64,000 bases of DNA from Methanoregulaceae archaeon (GCA_020850325.1 JADZEW010000016.1:207593-271592), one strand, 5' to 3'; numbered from the stretch's first letter, positions 36,021 through 44,504 are shown. The notes: generated from the letters alone by a model not told the origin. Program-made: numbers and translations.

Positions 36021-37052
36021 TTACTTGGCGTCGCGGGCGAGGACGTCTTCGATCTTGAGTCCGACCTCGGTACCTTGGAAGCGCGTGCCGGTCTTCATCT
36101 CATCGATGTGCTGAGTTGCCAACGTGTAGGCCGTTTCGGGCAGCTCGATGTAGCCGGTCTCCTTGATGAAGGGACGTCCCTCGGCGGACAAAAGGAACTT
36201 GGCGAACGCCTTGACTTCGGGCCGATCCATCGACTTGCGGTTGATGTAGATGAAGAGAGGCCGCGAGAGCGGAGCGTAAGTGCCGTCGTTGATCGTTTCA
36301 GCGGTCGGTTCGATCGGGCCCTTGCCGCCGTCGATCTTCACGATCTTGAGTTTGTCCTTGTTCTCGACGAAGTAGGCGTAGCCGAAGTAGCCGAGTCCGC
36401 CTTTGTCACCGGCGACGCCCTGGACGAGCGTGTTGTCGTTTTCGCTGGCTTGGTAGTCCGAGCGGCTGGACTTCTTCTTCTGGACGATGGCTTCGGTGAA
36501 GTATTCAAAGGTGCCCGACGCGGTGCCGGCACCGAAGAGCTTGATCGGCATATCCGGGAATCCCGCGCGCACGTCCTTCCAGTTGTTGATCTTGCTGTCC
36601 GGCGACCAGATCGCCTTCAGCTCCTCAACGGTCAGGCTGTCGGCCCAGTCATTGCTCGGGTGCACGACGACGCTGAGACCGTCAAAGGCAACAGGCAGTT
36701 CGATGAACTCGATCCCATTCGCCTTGGCCGCTTCGACTTCTTCCGGCTCGATGGGACGCGAGGCACCCGCAATGTCGAGTTCGCCGTTGACGAACTTCTT
36801 GAATCCGCCGCCGGTGCCGCTTTCGCTGACCGTGATGTTGACTCCTCCGTTGGCATCCATGAAGCCTTCGGCCACCGCTTGGGAAATGGGATAGACGGTG
36901 CTCGATCCATCGATGCTGATTTTCCCGGCGAGTTCTGCGCCAGGGGTCGAACTGCCCGAGCCGGAGGTTTGGGCACCGCCACCGCCGCTGCCGCAACCGG
37001 CAAGAACCAGGGCACCAAGCCCCGCAAGAATCCAAGAGTGTGAGATATTCAT
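36021..37052 (-). CDS. pstS: Phosphate-binding lipoprotein PstS
   Basis: A 343-residue periplasmic-binding protein anchored as a lipoprotein: ILAGLGALVLAGCGSGGGG has a clear lipobox. The phosphate site motif ISIDGSSTVYPISQAVAEGF is conserved, as is the later GAGTASGTFEYFTEAIV. I chose ATG 37052 rather than the ATG at 37058, because AGAGG lies six bases upstream of the former and overlaps the latter. The leader before it forms a long hairpin and carries TTAACA repeats (see 37057-37115), so it is probably phosphate-regulated. pstC follows in the operon. Confidence 0.93.
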   Translation of the reverse strand: MNISHSWILAGLGALVLAGCGSGGGGAQTSGSGSSTPGAELAGKISIDGSSTVYPISQAVAEGFMDANGGVNITVSESGTGGGFKKFVNGELDIAGASRPIEPEEVEAAKANGIEFIELPVAFDGLSVVVHPSNDWADSLTVEELKAIWSPDSKINNWKDVRAGFPDMPIKLFGAGTASGTFEYFTEAIVQKKKSSRSDYQASENDNTLVQGVAGDKGGLGYFGYAYFVENKDKLKIVKIDGGKGPIEPTAETINDGTYAPLSRPLFIYINRKSMDRPEVKAFAKFLLSAEGRPFIKETGYIELPETAYTLATQHIDEMKTGTRFQGTEVGLKIEDVLARDAK

Positions 37053-37056
37053 GAGC

Positions 37057-37115
37057 ATCCTCTTAACAATTCAAAGCTACCGGTTGAATGTTAAGAGGAT
37101 GTTAATATTGTTAAG
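37057..37115 (-). promoter_or_regulatory. pstS leader: long inverted repeat over the ribosome binding site plus TTAACA direct repeats
   Basis: Bases 37057-37068 pair with 37089-37100 (12 bp perfect) and 37070-37074 with 37084-37088 (5 bp), with one bulged A and a 9-base loop, giving a 17-bp stem. In the mRNA the 3' arm contains the AAGAGG ribosome binding site of pstS. On the minus strand three [CA]TTAACA units occupy 37115-37109, 37106-37100 and 37095-37089, about one helix turn apart, as in a Pho box. The region fills almost the whole 58-base gap before pstS. Confidence 0.6.
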
Positions 37116-37116
37116 A

Positions 37117-39084
37117 TCAGCGTCCAGGTTGGCGCTGTGTGACCTCCGTAGGCGGATTCAAGGGCGTAGCATCTCCCCATGTCAGCGTTGCGCTGACTCC
37201 TTCCGAGTTTTGGATCGGCAACGTAGGCGCAACGGAGCCGCTCGGGATAACGTACGTCGTCGTGTTAAACGGTACGTTGAACGTGAAGTAGCCGTCCAGA
37301 GAAGCGGGCACCTGAGTCACGATCGGCGCGCTTCCGGTGGTGGAATAGGTCCGGGTGTAGGTGCCCGACGTCTGGATGATCATGTTCTCAATTCGACCAG
37401 ACGTGATGTTCATGTCACCGCTGAAGATGATGCCGTTGGCGATCAACTCGATGTCCTTCGACGTCAAAGGCGTTCCGCCCGACCACGTGATTGTCGTGTC
37501 TTGACTGGGTTTGTATTGCCCAGTGGCCGACACTTGACCGGTGGTGTCGTCGAGTTGGAAGATCATGACCGGGTGGCGAACGATGTTGCCTTCCGGACTC
37601 CAGCGCGCGCCCCGGGCATCGACGCGGAACCGGAGGTTCATCGTCACCGTGTAGCGAAGGGTTCCCCGCCCGTACAGCGTGTACGTCACGGGAAGGGTCC
37701 AGAAGGTGATCGGGACGCGGTTGCTGAACAAGCTGCCCTTGATCACTTGGAGGTCACCCGTGGGATACGGCTTGGGCGGTCGAATCTTGATCCCCTCCAC
37801 TTCATCCCACGAGACGATCTGGCACTCGGTGTTGCCCCACATCACCCTTCCAACCTTGCCGGAGGTGCGAGGGTCGGGCCCAAACGTGCCCTCGATGAGG
37901 TACTTCGTGAAGTTGCTTTGGTTGTCCCGTGCTTCGAAAATGGCCCGCGCGATCGTTGGGCGGAGGATGAGCGACTTGAATCCCGCTTTGTAGGACCATT
38001 GCAGTTGAGCGATGCTGCCCGGACTAGGGTCCATATCGTAGCCCTTATCCTGCATCCAGAACTGAACGGCGTCGATATCAAAGGGGCGCTCCGGTGGGTT
38101 CGACATCGGCGGCTCGAGGTTCACTCCAAGCAGCCGATCGAACATCAGTTGGTGTCGCTGGCCGCTCGAAAAGCCCGCCAGCGCGTTCCATCCCACATAG
38201 GTGCCCGCATTGGCCGTCTGAAACGCGGTTCGAAGCGGTGCGGCATTGGACGTACATGAGTCCATCGCAACAAACGCGTTGGGCGCCATGCTCAGGTGGC
38301 GGGTGATGAAGAGATCGGAGATCGCATAGACGGGAATCGCCTCCTTCTCGCCATTGGGAAGAATGATCTCGCGAGCCACCAAGAGTAACTCGCCAGCTTC
38401 ACGGTAGGGCTTGTACGCACCTTGCCCCAACGCGACGGTCGCGTCCATCCCAATGTTGATCGCATACCGTGTGCGAATCTGGTCCCCGAACTTGTCACGA
38501 CAAATCCCGGAGTGGGCTTGCCAGAAGAGGACTCCCGAACCGTTGATGGCGCTGAGAAGTTGCTCGATCGTCGGCTTGACCAAACGCGTCGCCGTGTAGC
38601 CGTAGTTGTTCAGGTCGAGACGAATACCCTCGGTGCTGTCCTCGAACAGGCCATCCTCGAGGGACCAGATCACCGTTGCCTTGACTGCACCAGGGACATC
38701 GTTCTTTCGAATCTGTGACTGTGCCTGGGAGGCGATCGGTGCTGGACTCGGTGTGCGGTTGTCGATATACATCGTGCCATCGCCATCCTTGTACAGGATC
38801 CACACGTTGTCGGTCGATGGCTCAACGCCTGCATCTTGGACCAGCGGACTGGCCTTAGCCCAAGCCACCAGGTTGGCATGTCGCTGGGCGCGCGGAAGCG
38901 CACGCCAGGTGTTCATCTGGGTGCCCATCGATCTCACGAAGGTGAGCTTCGCCCCTTCGTTGGCGGTCCGGCCGGTGCCGCCTCCGCCCCCGCCTCCACC
39001 GGTGAGACCATCTCCTCCGCTGCCGCCGCAGGCGGCAATCACGGCAATCGAAACCACAACGAGCAAGCGACGTGCAAGGCTCAT
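37117..39084 (-). CDS. Large lipoprotein, possible clan CD-like peptidase domain
   Basis: A 655-residue protein with a lipobox (LLVVVSIAVIAACGGSGG) then a Gly-rich linker. Around residue 190 there is SGVLFWQAHSGICRDKFGD, and around 270 NAFVAMDSCTSNAAPLRTAF. A His-Ser-Gly followed by Asp-Ser-Cys is the spacing seen in caspase/gingipain-like (clan CD) peptidases, so this could be a cysteine peptidase; this is an inference. The C-terminal ~200 residues are beta-rich, perhaps an Ig-like or barrel part. TAAGAT ends six bases before the ATG. It ends 60 bases before pstS on the same strand. Confidence 0.6.
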   Translation of the reverse strand: MSLARRLLVVVSIAVIAACGGSGGDGLTGGGGGGGGTGRTANEGAKLTFVRSMGTQMNTWRALPRAQRHANLVAWAKASPLVQDAGVEPSTDNVWILYKDGDGTMYIDNRTPSPAPIASQAQSQIRKNDVPGAVKATVIWSLEDGLFEDSTEGIRLDLNNYGYTATRLVKPTIEQLLSAINGSGVLFWQAHSGICRDKFGDQIRTRYAINIGMDATVALGQGAYKPYREAGELLLVAREIILPNGEKEAIPVYAISDLFITRHLSMAPNAFVAMDSCTSNAAPLRTAFQTANAGTYVGWNALAGFSSGQRHQLMFDRLLGVNLEPPMSNPPERPFDIDAVQFWMQDKGYDMDPSPGSIAQLQWSYKAGFKSLILRPTIARAIFEARDNQSNFTKYLIEGTFGPDPRTSGKVGRVMWGNTECQIVSWDEVEGIKIRPPKPYPTGDLQVIKGSLFSNRVPITFWTLPVTYTLYGRGTLRYTVTMNLRFRVDARGARWSPEGNIVRHPVMIFQLDDTTGQVSATGQYKPSQDTTITWSGGTPLTSKDIELIANGIIFSGDMNITSGRIENMIIQTSGTYTRTYSTTGSAPIVTQVPASLDGYFTFNVPFNTTTYVIPSGSVAPTLPIQNSEGVSATLTWGDATPLNPPTEVTQRQPGR

Positions 39085-39109
39085 ACTTGCATCTTAGCCG
39101 AAGTTGAGC

Positions 39110-39850
39110 CTAATCGCGATGCTGGCGGACGAAAAATTGGTTGCGAATTTCGCCCAGTCGCAGCGAGCGAACCGATCCGTCCGCGAACTGCAGCAGCGCG
39201 AGTCCCTCGGATTCGAGCGATTGCGCTTCGATGTTTACCCGGCGCTTGCCCTGGTGGCGGCAGTCGATGGTGGGTGCTCCGTGCCAAATGAAAGGCGGGT
39301 CGATGTAGCCATAGTCGTATGCTTGGCCATCGCCGCCGAACCATGAGGCGAAGTAGTAGGCACTGGTCGCGAACGCGACCATCTGGCTTGGGTCGCTCAA
39401 TTCCGAGGAGGACGCAGGTTCATCCAAGTGGCTGGTTCCGTCGTTGTAGACGTGGGCGGCCGAGCCCAGTGTGCCCCAGTTGTAGCCGAAGCCGGAACCA
39501 TCGCCCATCCAAGCCCTCGCTTGGTGGGTCGGATCCTTCGCGATCTTGTCACCGGTGTAGGGCGCGAGGATGCCACCCTCGGGCAGCCACTTCGAATCCG
39601 TGCTGAGCCGGCTTCCGAACCAAGCGACCGTGCCGTCCATCTGGCCGTGGAAGGGAATCATGTACCGCTCGTCGTGATCGGAGACGTACATGTTGAGCGC
39701 CGGACCCAGCTGACGGATGGTCTGCAGCGCGTGGTACTGATTGGCCGAGCCCCGAGCGGCGATAATCGCGGGCACGAAGGTCGCGTAGAGGATCGCCAAG
39801 ATCCCCATCACGGTCAACAACTCCATCAGCGTGAAACCACGTCTTCGCAT
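39110..39850 (-). CDS. Type II secretion/pilin-like (DUF1559-type) prepilin protein
   Basis: A 246-residue protein with the prepilin N-methylation site RRRGFTLMELLTVMGILAIL, cleaved after the Gly. It has the C-terminal LLQFADGSVRSLRLGEI found in the H-X9-DG family. The central domain is rich in Asp, Gly and aromatics. Such proteins are surface-exposed pseudopilin-like proteins abundant in Planctomycetes, Armatimonadota and relatives; each one's role is unknown. GAGGGTG lies five bases before the ATG. It is likely a separate unit from the neighbouring lipoprotein gene. Confidence 0.88.
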   Translation of the reverse strand: MRRRGFTLMELLTVMGILAILYATFVPAIIAARGSANQYHALQTIRQLGPALNMYVSDHDERYMIPFHGQMDGTVAWFGSRLSTDSKWLPEGGILAPYTGDKIAKDPTHQARAWMGDGSGFGYNWGTLGSAAHVYNDGTSHLDEPASSSELSDPSQMVAFATSAYYFASWFGGDGQAYDYGYIDPPFIWHGAPTIDCRHQGKRRVNIEAQSLESEGLALLQFADGSVRSLRLGEIRNQFFVRQHRD

Positions 39851-39914
39851 TTACACCCTCGCCAAGAGCCAAAATCCACAATCAGCGGCCGGGCAGTTCC
39901 GCACTATTGCTGGC

Positions 39915-40889
39915 TTACTTGCAGAAGATCAGCGTTAGGGCAAGGGCCAGCGCGGCTAAGAACACCCACTGTCCCACGCCGACCAAAATCGGCTTGACTC
40001 CCGCGCGGACGATCTGCCGGAAGTCGCTGAACAACCCCACCCCGGCCATGCCAACGCATAAGACGAACAGGTCGAGGTCTTCCACGAGCTTGGCCGTGGA
40101 CTTCGGCACCTCGACGAGAGTCCGGAACGCAGCTAGCAGCACGAACACAACCAAGAACCACGGCACCAACGGCACCTTCGCCTCGCCGACATTCTGCTCC
40201 TTCTTGCGGAGCATCCAGCCGAGATAGAACACCACCGGGGCCAAGAGGCAGATTCGGGCGAGTTTGGTGACGGTCGATGGGCTGATCGCATCGGGAATCG
40301 CATTGCCGGCGGCGATCACCTGGGCCATTTCGTGCAGGCTTGCCCCGTTCCACACTCCGTAGACGAAGGGGCTCAGATTGAGCGCATTGCCCAGCAGTGG
40401 ATACACCACAATGCCCACGGTCCCTACGAGGGTGATGATTCCCAATGGCAGCGCCGAGTCGCTCTGCTCGCCTTGGACCACGGTGTCCGCCGCGACAATC
40501 GCCGAAGCGCCGCAGATGCCTCCACCGACGCCCAGCAGCAGGTTCATCTTGTCGGGAAGCCCAACCCGTCGTCCCAGCCACCAGCCGAACGCCAACGCGG
40601 CCACCGTCGATACCACGACGACAACCAGCGCGGAGCCGCCGATGGAGGCAAGCTCCTGCAGACTCAGCTTGAACCCCAATCCGGCGACCCCCCACCGAAG
40701 GATCGGCTTCTGAGCGAGCTGGAGTCCGGGCTTCCAGGTGAACGGAAGCTGCATGAGGCTCGCGATCACCATCCCGAGCAAGATGACGGTCAGCAAGGGG
40801 CTGATGGTCAGGTTCGGCAACAGCACCTTAGGCGCATAGGCCAAGGCGGCGAGGAAAACCGCGACGAGGAGCCCGGGAACGAGCTTCAC
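39915..40889 (-). CDS. YeiH/UPF0324-family membrane exporter
   Basis: A 324-residue protein with about ten membrane segments and the family segments PKVLLPNLTISPLLTVILLG, RWGVAGLGFKLSLQELASIG, LLGVGGGICGASAIVAADTV and YGVWNGASLHEMAQVIAAGN. YeiH-family proteins are putative sulfate or sulfonate exporters; the activity is little proven. Its start overlaps the stop of cysteine dioxygenase by four bases, so they are translated together. This pairing supports a role in removing sulfite, sulfate or cysteine sulfinate products. Confidence 0.85.
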   Translation of the reverse strand: MKLVPGLLVAVFLAALAYAPKVLLPNLTISPLLTVILLGMVIASLMQLPFTWKPGLQLAQKPILRWGVAGLGFKLSLQELASIGGSALVVVVVSTVAALAFGWWLGRRVGLPDKMNLLLGVGGGICGASAIVAADTVVQGEQSDSALPLGIITLVGTVGIVVYPLLGNALNLSPFVYGVWNGASLHEMAQVIAAGNAIPDAISPSTVTKLARICLLAPVVFYLGWMLRKKEQNVGEAKVPLVPWFLVVFVLLAAFRTLVEVPKSTAKLVEDLDLFVLCVGMAGVGLFSDFRQIVRAGVKPILVGVGQWVFLAALALALTLIFCK

Positions 40890-41452
40890 TCGGAGTAGCA
40901 GAGATCGCGGCGCACCCGCTGGTACTCGCCCTCATTCTCGGTGGGCTGGAAGATGTAGCACCACTCAAGTTCCTCGGCGTAAACGTGGATGGTCACCGCG
41001 GGGGTGTCGAGCGCATTCGCAATGGTGTGATACTCGAACGGCGGGATCAGCGCGCCTGCGTCGCCGAGCCCGGCCGTGACTTCGGTTTCGGGCGAGAATC
41101 GGAAGCGATCGCCTTCCTCGCTCTGCTTGGAATAGGAGACCACCTTGATCTGCCCCCGGTAGACACATTCGACGCACCAGTGCCCGCAATGGTCGTGCAG
41201 CGCTGTACCCTGGCCCTCGCCCCAGACCATGATCACCACGCTGTATCGCCCCTTCGGATCGCGGTGAAGCAGGCGTCGCGCGTAACTGCCAGGAGTCGGC
41301 TCAAGAAACTCGGCAGGAAGAATATCATCGCCGCTCGACACGATGTTGTGCAACGCGTCCTTGACGCACGTGCAGAGGCTGCGGCAGTCCTCCATCTCGA
41401 CCGCACGGTCAAGTTGCTCGATGAGTTCGTTCAGGGGAGTCGTAGTGGACAT
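40886..41452 (-). CDS. Cysteine dioxygenase
   Basis: A 188-residue cupin enzyme that oxidises L-cysteine to cysteine sulfinate with Fe(II). The iron ligands are in ALHDHCGHWCVECVYRGQIK (two His) and PFEYHTIANALDTPAVTIHV (third His). The second-sphere Tyr is in AEELEWCYIFQP. The PF05995-type length is right. I chose ATG 41452 (MSTTTPLNELIEQL), since the family starts there; the longer open frame is antisense to the small gene at 41507. TATAGC and CATAAC lie 15-25 bases upstream. It is coupled to the YeiH-family gene. Confidence 0.88.
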   Translation of the reverse strand: MSTTTPLNELIEQLDRAVEMEDCRSLCTCVKDALHNIVSSGDDILPAEFLEPTPGSYARRLLHRDPKGRYSVVIMVWGEGQGTALHDHCGHWCVECVYRGQIKVVSYSKQSEEGDRFRFSPETEVTAGLGDAGALIPPFEYHTIANALDTPAVTIHVYAEELEWCYIFQPTENEGEYQRVRRDLCYSE

Positions 41453-41506
41453 GATGCGTTCTCGGAAAACGGTTATGCTATAGGTTAGCCCATCGGAGCC
41501 CAACCC

Positions 41507-41707
41507 ATGCCTAAGAACCGCATCATCTATTTCGGCATTCTCGTTACCGCGGGCGCGGCCCTGCTCTGGATCGGCGCAGTTTTCCTTGCGACGATCAAGG
41601 ACGTGTTGATCTACTTCGGCGCGGCTGGCGTGCTTCTCATCGTGATCGGCGTGATCCTCGAAGCCCGCAAGAGCAAGACCCCTGCGGACTCCGAGAACCG
41701 GGGCTAG
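41507..41707 (+). CDS. Small two-helix membrane protein (66 residues)
   Basis: Two predicted membrane segments, IIYFGILVTAGAALLWIGAV and LIYFGAAGVLLIVIGVILEA, with a short loop and a basic tail. No family is recognised. It is divergent from cysteine dioxygenase; its TAG stop shares CTAG with the stop of the convergent PEP-CTERM gene. It may be a modifier or small membrane subunit. Confidence 0.6.
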   Translation: MPKNRIIYFGILVTAGAALLWIGAVFLATIKDVLIYFGAAGVLLIVIGVILEARKSKTPADSENRG

Positions 41708-42660
41708 CGTCGACGTCGTCGCAACATCGCCGCGATGCCCAGCGTTACGGCGACCATGGAGGCGGGCTCGGGCACGGCGACGAGCACATCGCCCATGTTG
41801 ACCCCGGTCGCGATGGTGCCTGCGTGAGTCCACCCGCCGCCACCGAACGAGAAACGATCAATGACGCCGCTCGTGTGGCCAGCTACGAACATCTCTTGGT
41901 TGTCGGGGCTAAACGCCAAGCTGATGGGGCCGCTTGCGGTGGCCACGACGCTGGATGTTGCCACGTCGCCGTTCGCGTCAAACGCGATCCTGTGAACGGT
42001 ACCGGAGGCGAAGCCGGCGATGAAGAGCTCATTGCCGCGCCAGTTGCCGTTGTGCAAACCGGCCGAGCCAGTGATATTGTAGACTCCGCTCAGATTCCCG
42101 GTGGCGACTTCGTACTTTAGCAGGTTGCCCGACACCCCTTGGGTGACGTAGAGCCAGAGCCCATTCGCCGAAACGAAGGCGTCGCGGCTCGGGCCCGACC
42201 CTAGCGTCCCGTCAGGATTGACCACGCCCCCGGCGTACGTAAATCGGGACACTGGCCCATTGACGTTTGTGGCGAACAGCTCTCCCGCGTTGGAAAAGAC
42301 GATTCCGTGAGTTCCGAAGAGCGAGTTGCCCGAAACCGTACCGTTCGCGATATAGGTGTCGCTGTTGCTATCGTAGTTGAAGCGAGACATGCTGCTTGGT
42401 GAAGCGTTGCCGTGTCGGTTGCCGACGAACAACTCTCCCGTCGGGCTCAGAGCCAGCCCGGCTGGGTCAGAGACCATCGCGGCCGCAATCCCATTGCCAA
42501 GGTTCGCTGCACCGCCGGTTCCAGCAACGTCGTAGCGCCTGACTCCAGCCCATTGCCCAGATCCCACCGACCCAGCAGGTGTCTCGGTAACTAACAGCTG
42601 AAAGTTTGCCTGTGCCAACACCGTAGCACTGAGCGCGAGAACAAAAAGCGAAGCTTTCAT
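41704..42660 (-). CDS. PEP-CTERM protein with propeller-like repeats
   Basis: An exported protein of about 318 residues: signal peptide (KASLFVLALSATVLAQANFQ), repeats such as DPAGLALSPTGELFVGNRHG and ISLAFSPDNQEMFVAGHTSG that resemble SMP-30/NHL-type propellers, and the tail VPEPASMVAVTLGIAAMLRR with further Arg. The start could be any of TTG 42666, ATG 42663 or ATG 42660; AGAGG spacing favours 42660. A TTGAAG and a TACACT lie upstream as weak promoter elements. It has the same body plan as the PEP-CTERM protein at 26.9 kb. Confidence 0.85.
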   Translation of the reverse strand: MKASLFVLALSATVLAQANFQLLVTETPAGSVGSGQWAGVRRYDVAGTGGAANLGNGIAAAMVSDPAGLALSPTGELFVGNRHGNASPSSMSRFNYDSNSDTYIANGTVSGNSLFGTHGIVFSNAGELFATNVNGPVSRFTYAGGVVNPDGTLGSGPSRDAFVSANGLWLYVTQGVSGNLLKYEVATGNLSGVYNITGSAGLHNGNWRGNELFIAGFASGTVHRIAFDANGDVATSSVVATASGPISLAFSPDNQEMFVAGHTSGVIDRFSFGGGGWTHAGTIATGVNMGDVLVAVPEPASMVAVTLGIAAMLRRRRR

Positions 42661-42770
42661 CATCAACCTCTTTGAACATAGTGTACAGGGTCGCGTGAAA
42701 CTTCAAGGCAAGTAGGCCCCAAACCTGGTAATCCACCCGGGTCCTTCCCCAAACGGCCGATTTAGCTTGT

Positions 42771-43898
42771 CTAAAACTCGGCGACGTCACTTCGGCTACG
42801 CAAGTTGAGCAGCAGCCCCACACTCGCCATGCACAGCCAAATGGCGGTGCCGCCGAAGCTGATAAAGGGAAGCCATAACCCCACGACGGGTAGCAGCCTG
42901 AGCACCATCCCGAGGTTCGCCGTCAGGTGAAACGCAAACATGGCGAGAAGCCCGGCCGCGACGATTCGGTCGAACGCATCCGCCCCCTGGAAGACGATCA
43001 GCCAAATGCGCATGAGAAAGGCACCGAAGACAGTGAGCATGATCAAACCGCCGACGAGCCCTCCCTCCTCCCCGATGACCGTGAAGATGAAGTCGGTCTG
43101 CTGCTCTGGAATGAATCGGAGGCTCTTCTGCTCGCCTTTCAGGAAGCCCTTTCCCGTCAATCCACCGGAGCCGATCGCGACCAATCCGCGCTCCACCTGA
43201 TAGCCGGACTTTTTGGGGTCCGGGTTGAACAAGCCGATGACACGTTCTCGCTGGTAGTCGTTGAGAACCCCCGGAGTGAAGTAAGCCGCGGTCAGCCCGG
43301 CAATCCCCAGGATCACCGCCCCAACCACGTAGCGCATCCGCACTCCAGCGGCCAGAGCCATTGCTAACCACATGACGCCGATGACGAGGGTCGAACCTAA
43401 GTGGGGCTGCTTGAAGATCAGCGCCATCGGGATGGCGACGTGAAGAAACGACTTGACAAACGTGCCGAGTCCGATTGGGCCTTGGACCGACTCGCGGGCG
43501 AAGTAGGTGGCTACCGTGATCGCGATCAGGAGCTTGGCGAGTTCGCTTGGCTGAAAGTCGAGGGGCCCGATCTCGATCCAGCGCTGAGCCTCGTTTCGGG
43601 CTCGCCCTGCCACCAGTACCAGCACGAGCAGGACGATGTTCACAACGTACAGCACGTTCGCCCAGCGACGCAGCCAGTCGGGGCGAACCAGCCAGAAGAT
43701 CAGGAAGGGCACAACTCCGATTCCGATCCGCAAGAGCTGCTTTTTGAAGTAATCCGAGGAGGCGGCGTGGTCGATGCTGTAGAGCGACATCAATCCCATG
43801 CCCATCAGCAATCCAGCCGTGAGCAGCATCCACCAGTCAAGGTGGCTGAGCTTGCGGGAGAGCGGGAAACTCCGCGACGGGGAGATGAGGCTGGCCAT
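42771..43898 (-). CDS. rodA: Rod shape-determining SEDS glycosyltransferase RodA
   Basis: A 375-residue SEDS protein with about ten segments. The motifs GPLDFQPSELAKLLIAITVA, HLGSTLVIGVMW, then RGLVAIGSGGLTGKGFLKGE and FIPEQQTDFIFTVIGEEGGL are typical, and the GTAIWLC tail of the last segment is as in RodA/FtsW. RodA polymerises lipid II for cell elongation. It is the last gene of a minus-strand run and follows four exported proteins by six bases. No mreBCD or pbp2 is nearby. Confidence 0.92.
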   Translation of the reverse strand: MASLISPSRSFPLSRKLSHLDWWMLLTAGLLMGMGLMSLYSIDHAASSDYFKKQLLRIGIGVVPFLIFWLVRPDWLRRWANVLYVVNIVLLVLVLVAGRARNEAQRWIEIGPLDFQPSELAKLLIAITVATYFARESVQGPIGLGTFVKSFLHVAIPMALIFKQPHLGSTLVIGVMWLAMALAAGVRMRYVVGAVILGIAGLTAAYFTPGVLNDYQRERVIGLFNPDPKKSGYQVERGLVAIGSGGLTGKGFLKGEQKSLRFIPEQQTDFIFTVIGEEGGLVGGLIMLTVFGAFLMRIWLIVFQGADAFDRIVAAGLLAMFAFHLTANLGMVLRLLPVVGLWLPFISFGGTAIWLCMASVGLLLNLRSRSDVAEF

Positions 43899-43904
43899 GG
43901 CCGG

Positions 43905-44504
43905 CTAGGGCACGGACGGCTCGCGGGAGGTCGCCGTACCGATTTCGCGTTTGACGATGCCCTTGCCGCGGGCAAACCAGAAAGTCAGATGGCGCTTCGC
44001 CGGTGTAGAAGTCTTCGAGTCGATCTTCAGATCGACGTCTATCTTGACGGTATCAACGCCGCCGGTCTTGGTGAGGAAGAGCTGTTCGGTCGATGGGCTG
44101 ATTGTCGCCTGGGCTCGGTGGCGAACTCCGCCCGCGACCAGCTCGCCCGTCCATTCCCACGGCTTGCCAAGCGTCATCGGGAACATGAGCAGCGGAAGCG
44201 GCGGCTCGAACTGCTCGTCGATCGAGACCAGCGAGAACTCAGAGGTCGTGCTCCGGTACACCTCGGTCTCGAGGACCTCTCCGTGGGCAGAAAGCAAGAA
44301 CCGGACTTCCTGTCCGGCCGCCTCACGCTTCATCTCCACGACAATGGGCGTTCCGCCGTAGTTCAACGTGGCCTGAGGCTGATACAAGGCGTCTGGAAGC
44401 AACTCCACCGCCGTGGCAATGGTGATGCCCTGATCACCGCCCGGACGGCAACCCGCCAGAGTCAGCGTGACCAAGATTCCGGTCAGCACTTTACGGGCGG
44501 CCAC
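43905..44504 (-). CDS. Lipoprotein, fourth member of a paralogous exported set
   Basis: A 199-residue protein with a lipobox (GILVTLTLAGCRPGG), start GTG. It includes MFPMTLGKPWEWTGELVAGG and FWFARGKGIVKREIGTATSR. The P-x-x-x-G-x-x-W core and the following xxGxGxV motif are shared with the three upstream neighbours, suggesting one fold. No known family is assigned; DUF3108 or TapB-like folds are possible. It overlaps the preceding gene by 14 bases and ends six bases before rodA. Confidence 0.7.
   Translation of the reverse strand: MAARKVLTGILVTLTLAGCRPGGDQGITIATAVELLPDALYQPQATLNYGGTPIVVEMKREAAGQEVRFLLSAHGEVLETEVYRSTTSEFSLVSIDEQFEPPLPLLMFPMTLGKPWEWTGELVAGGVRHRAQATISPSTEQLFLTKTGGVDTVKIDVDLKIDSKTSTPAKRHLTFWFARGKGIVKREIGTATSREPSVP

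Noticed and set aside
37057..37100. pstS leader hairpin as a terminator of the upstream lipoprotein gene
   Set aside because: It lacks a following T-run and the start codon of pstS directly follows; a regulatory role fits better.
36898..38259. Long plus-strand open frame (about 450 codons) opposite the end of pstS and the large lipoprotein gene
   Set aside because: It is antisense to two genes with clear signal peptides and family motifs, and its translation is Arg-rich and without motifs, as expected from GC-rich antisense frames.
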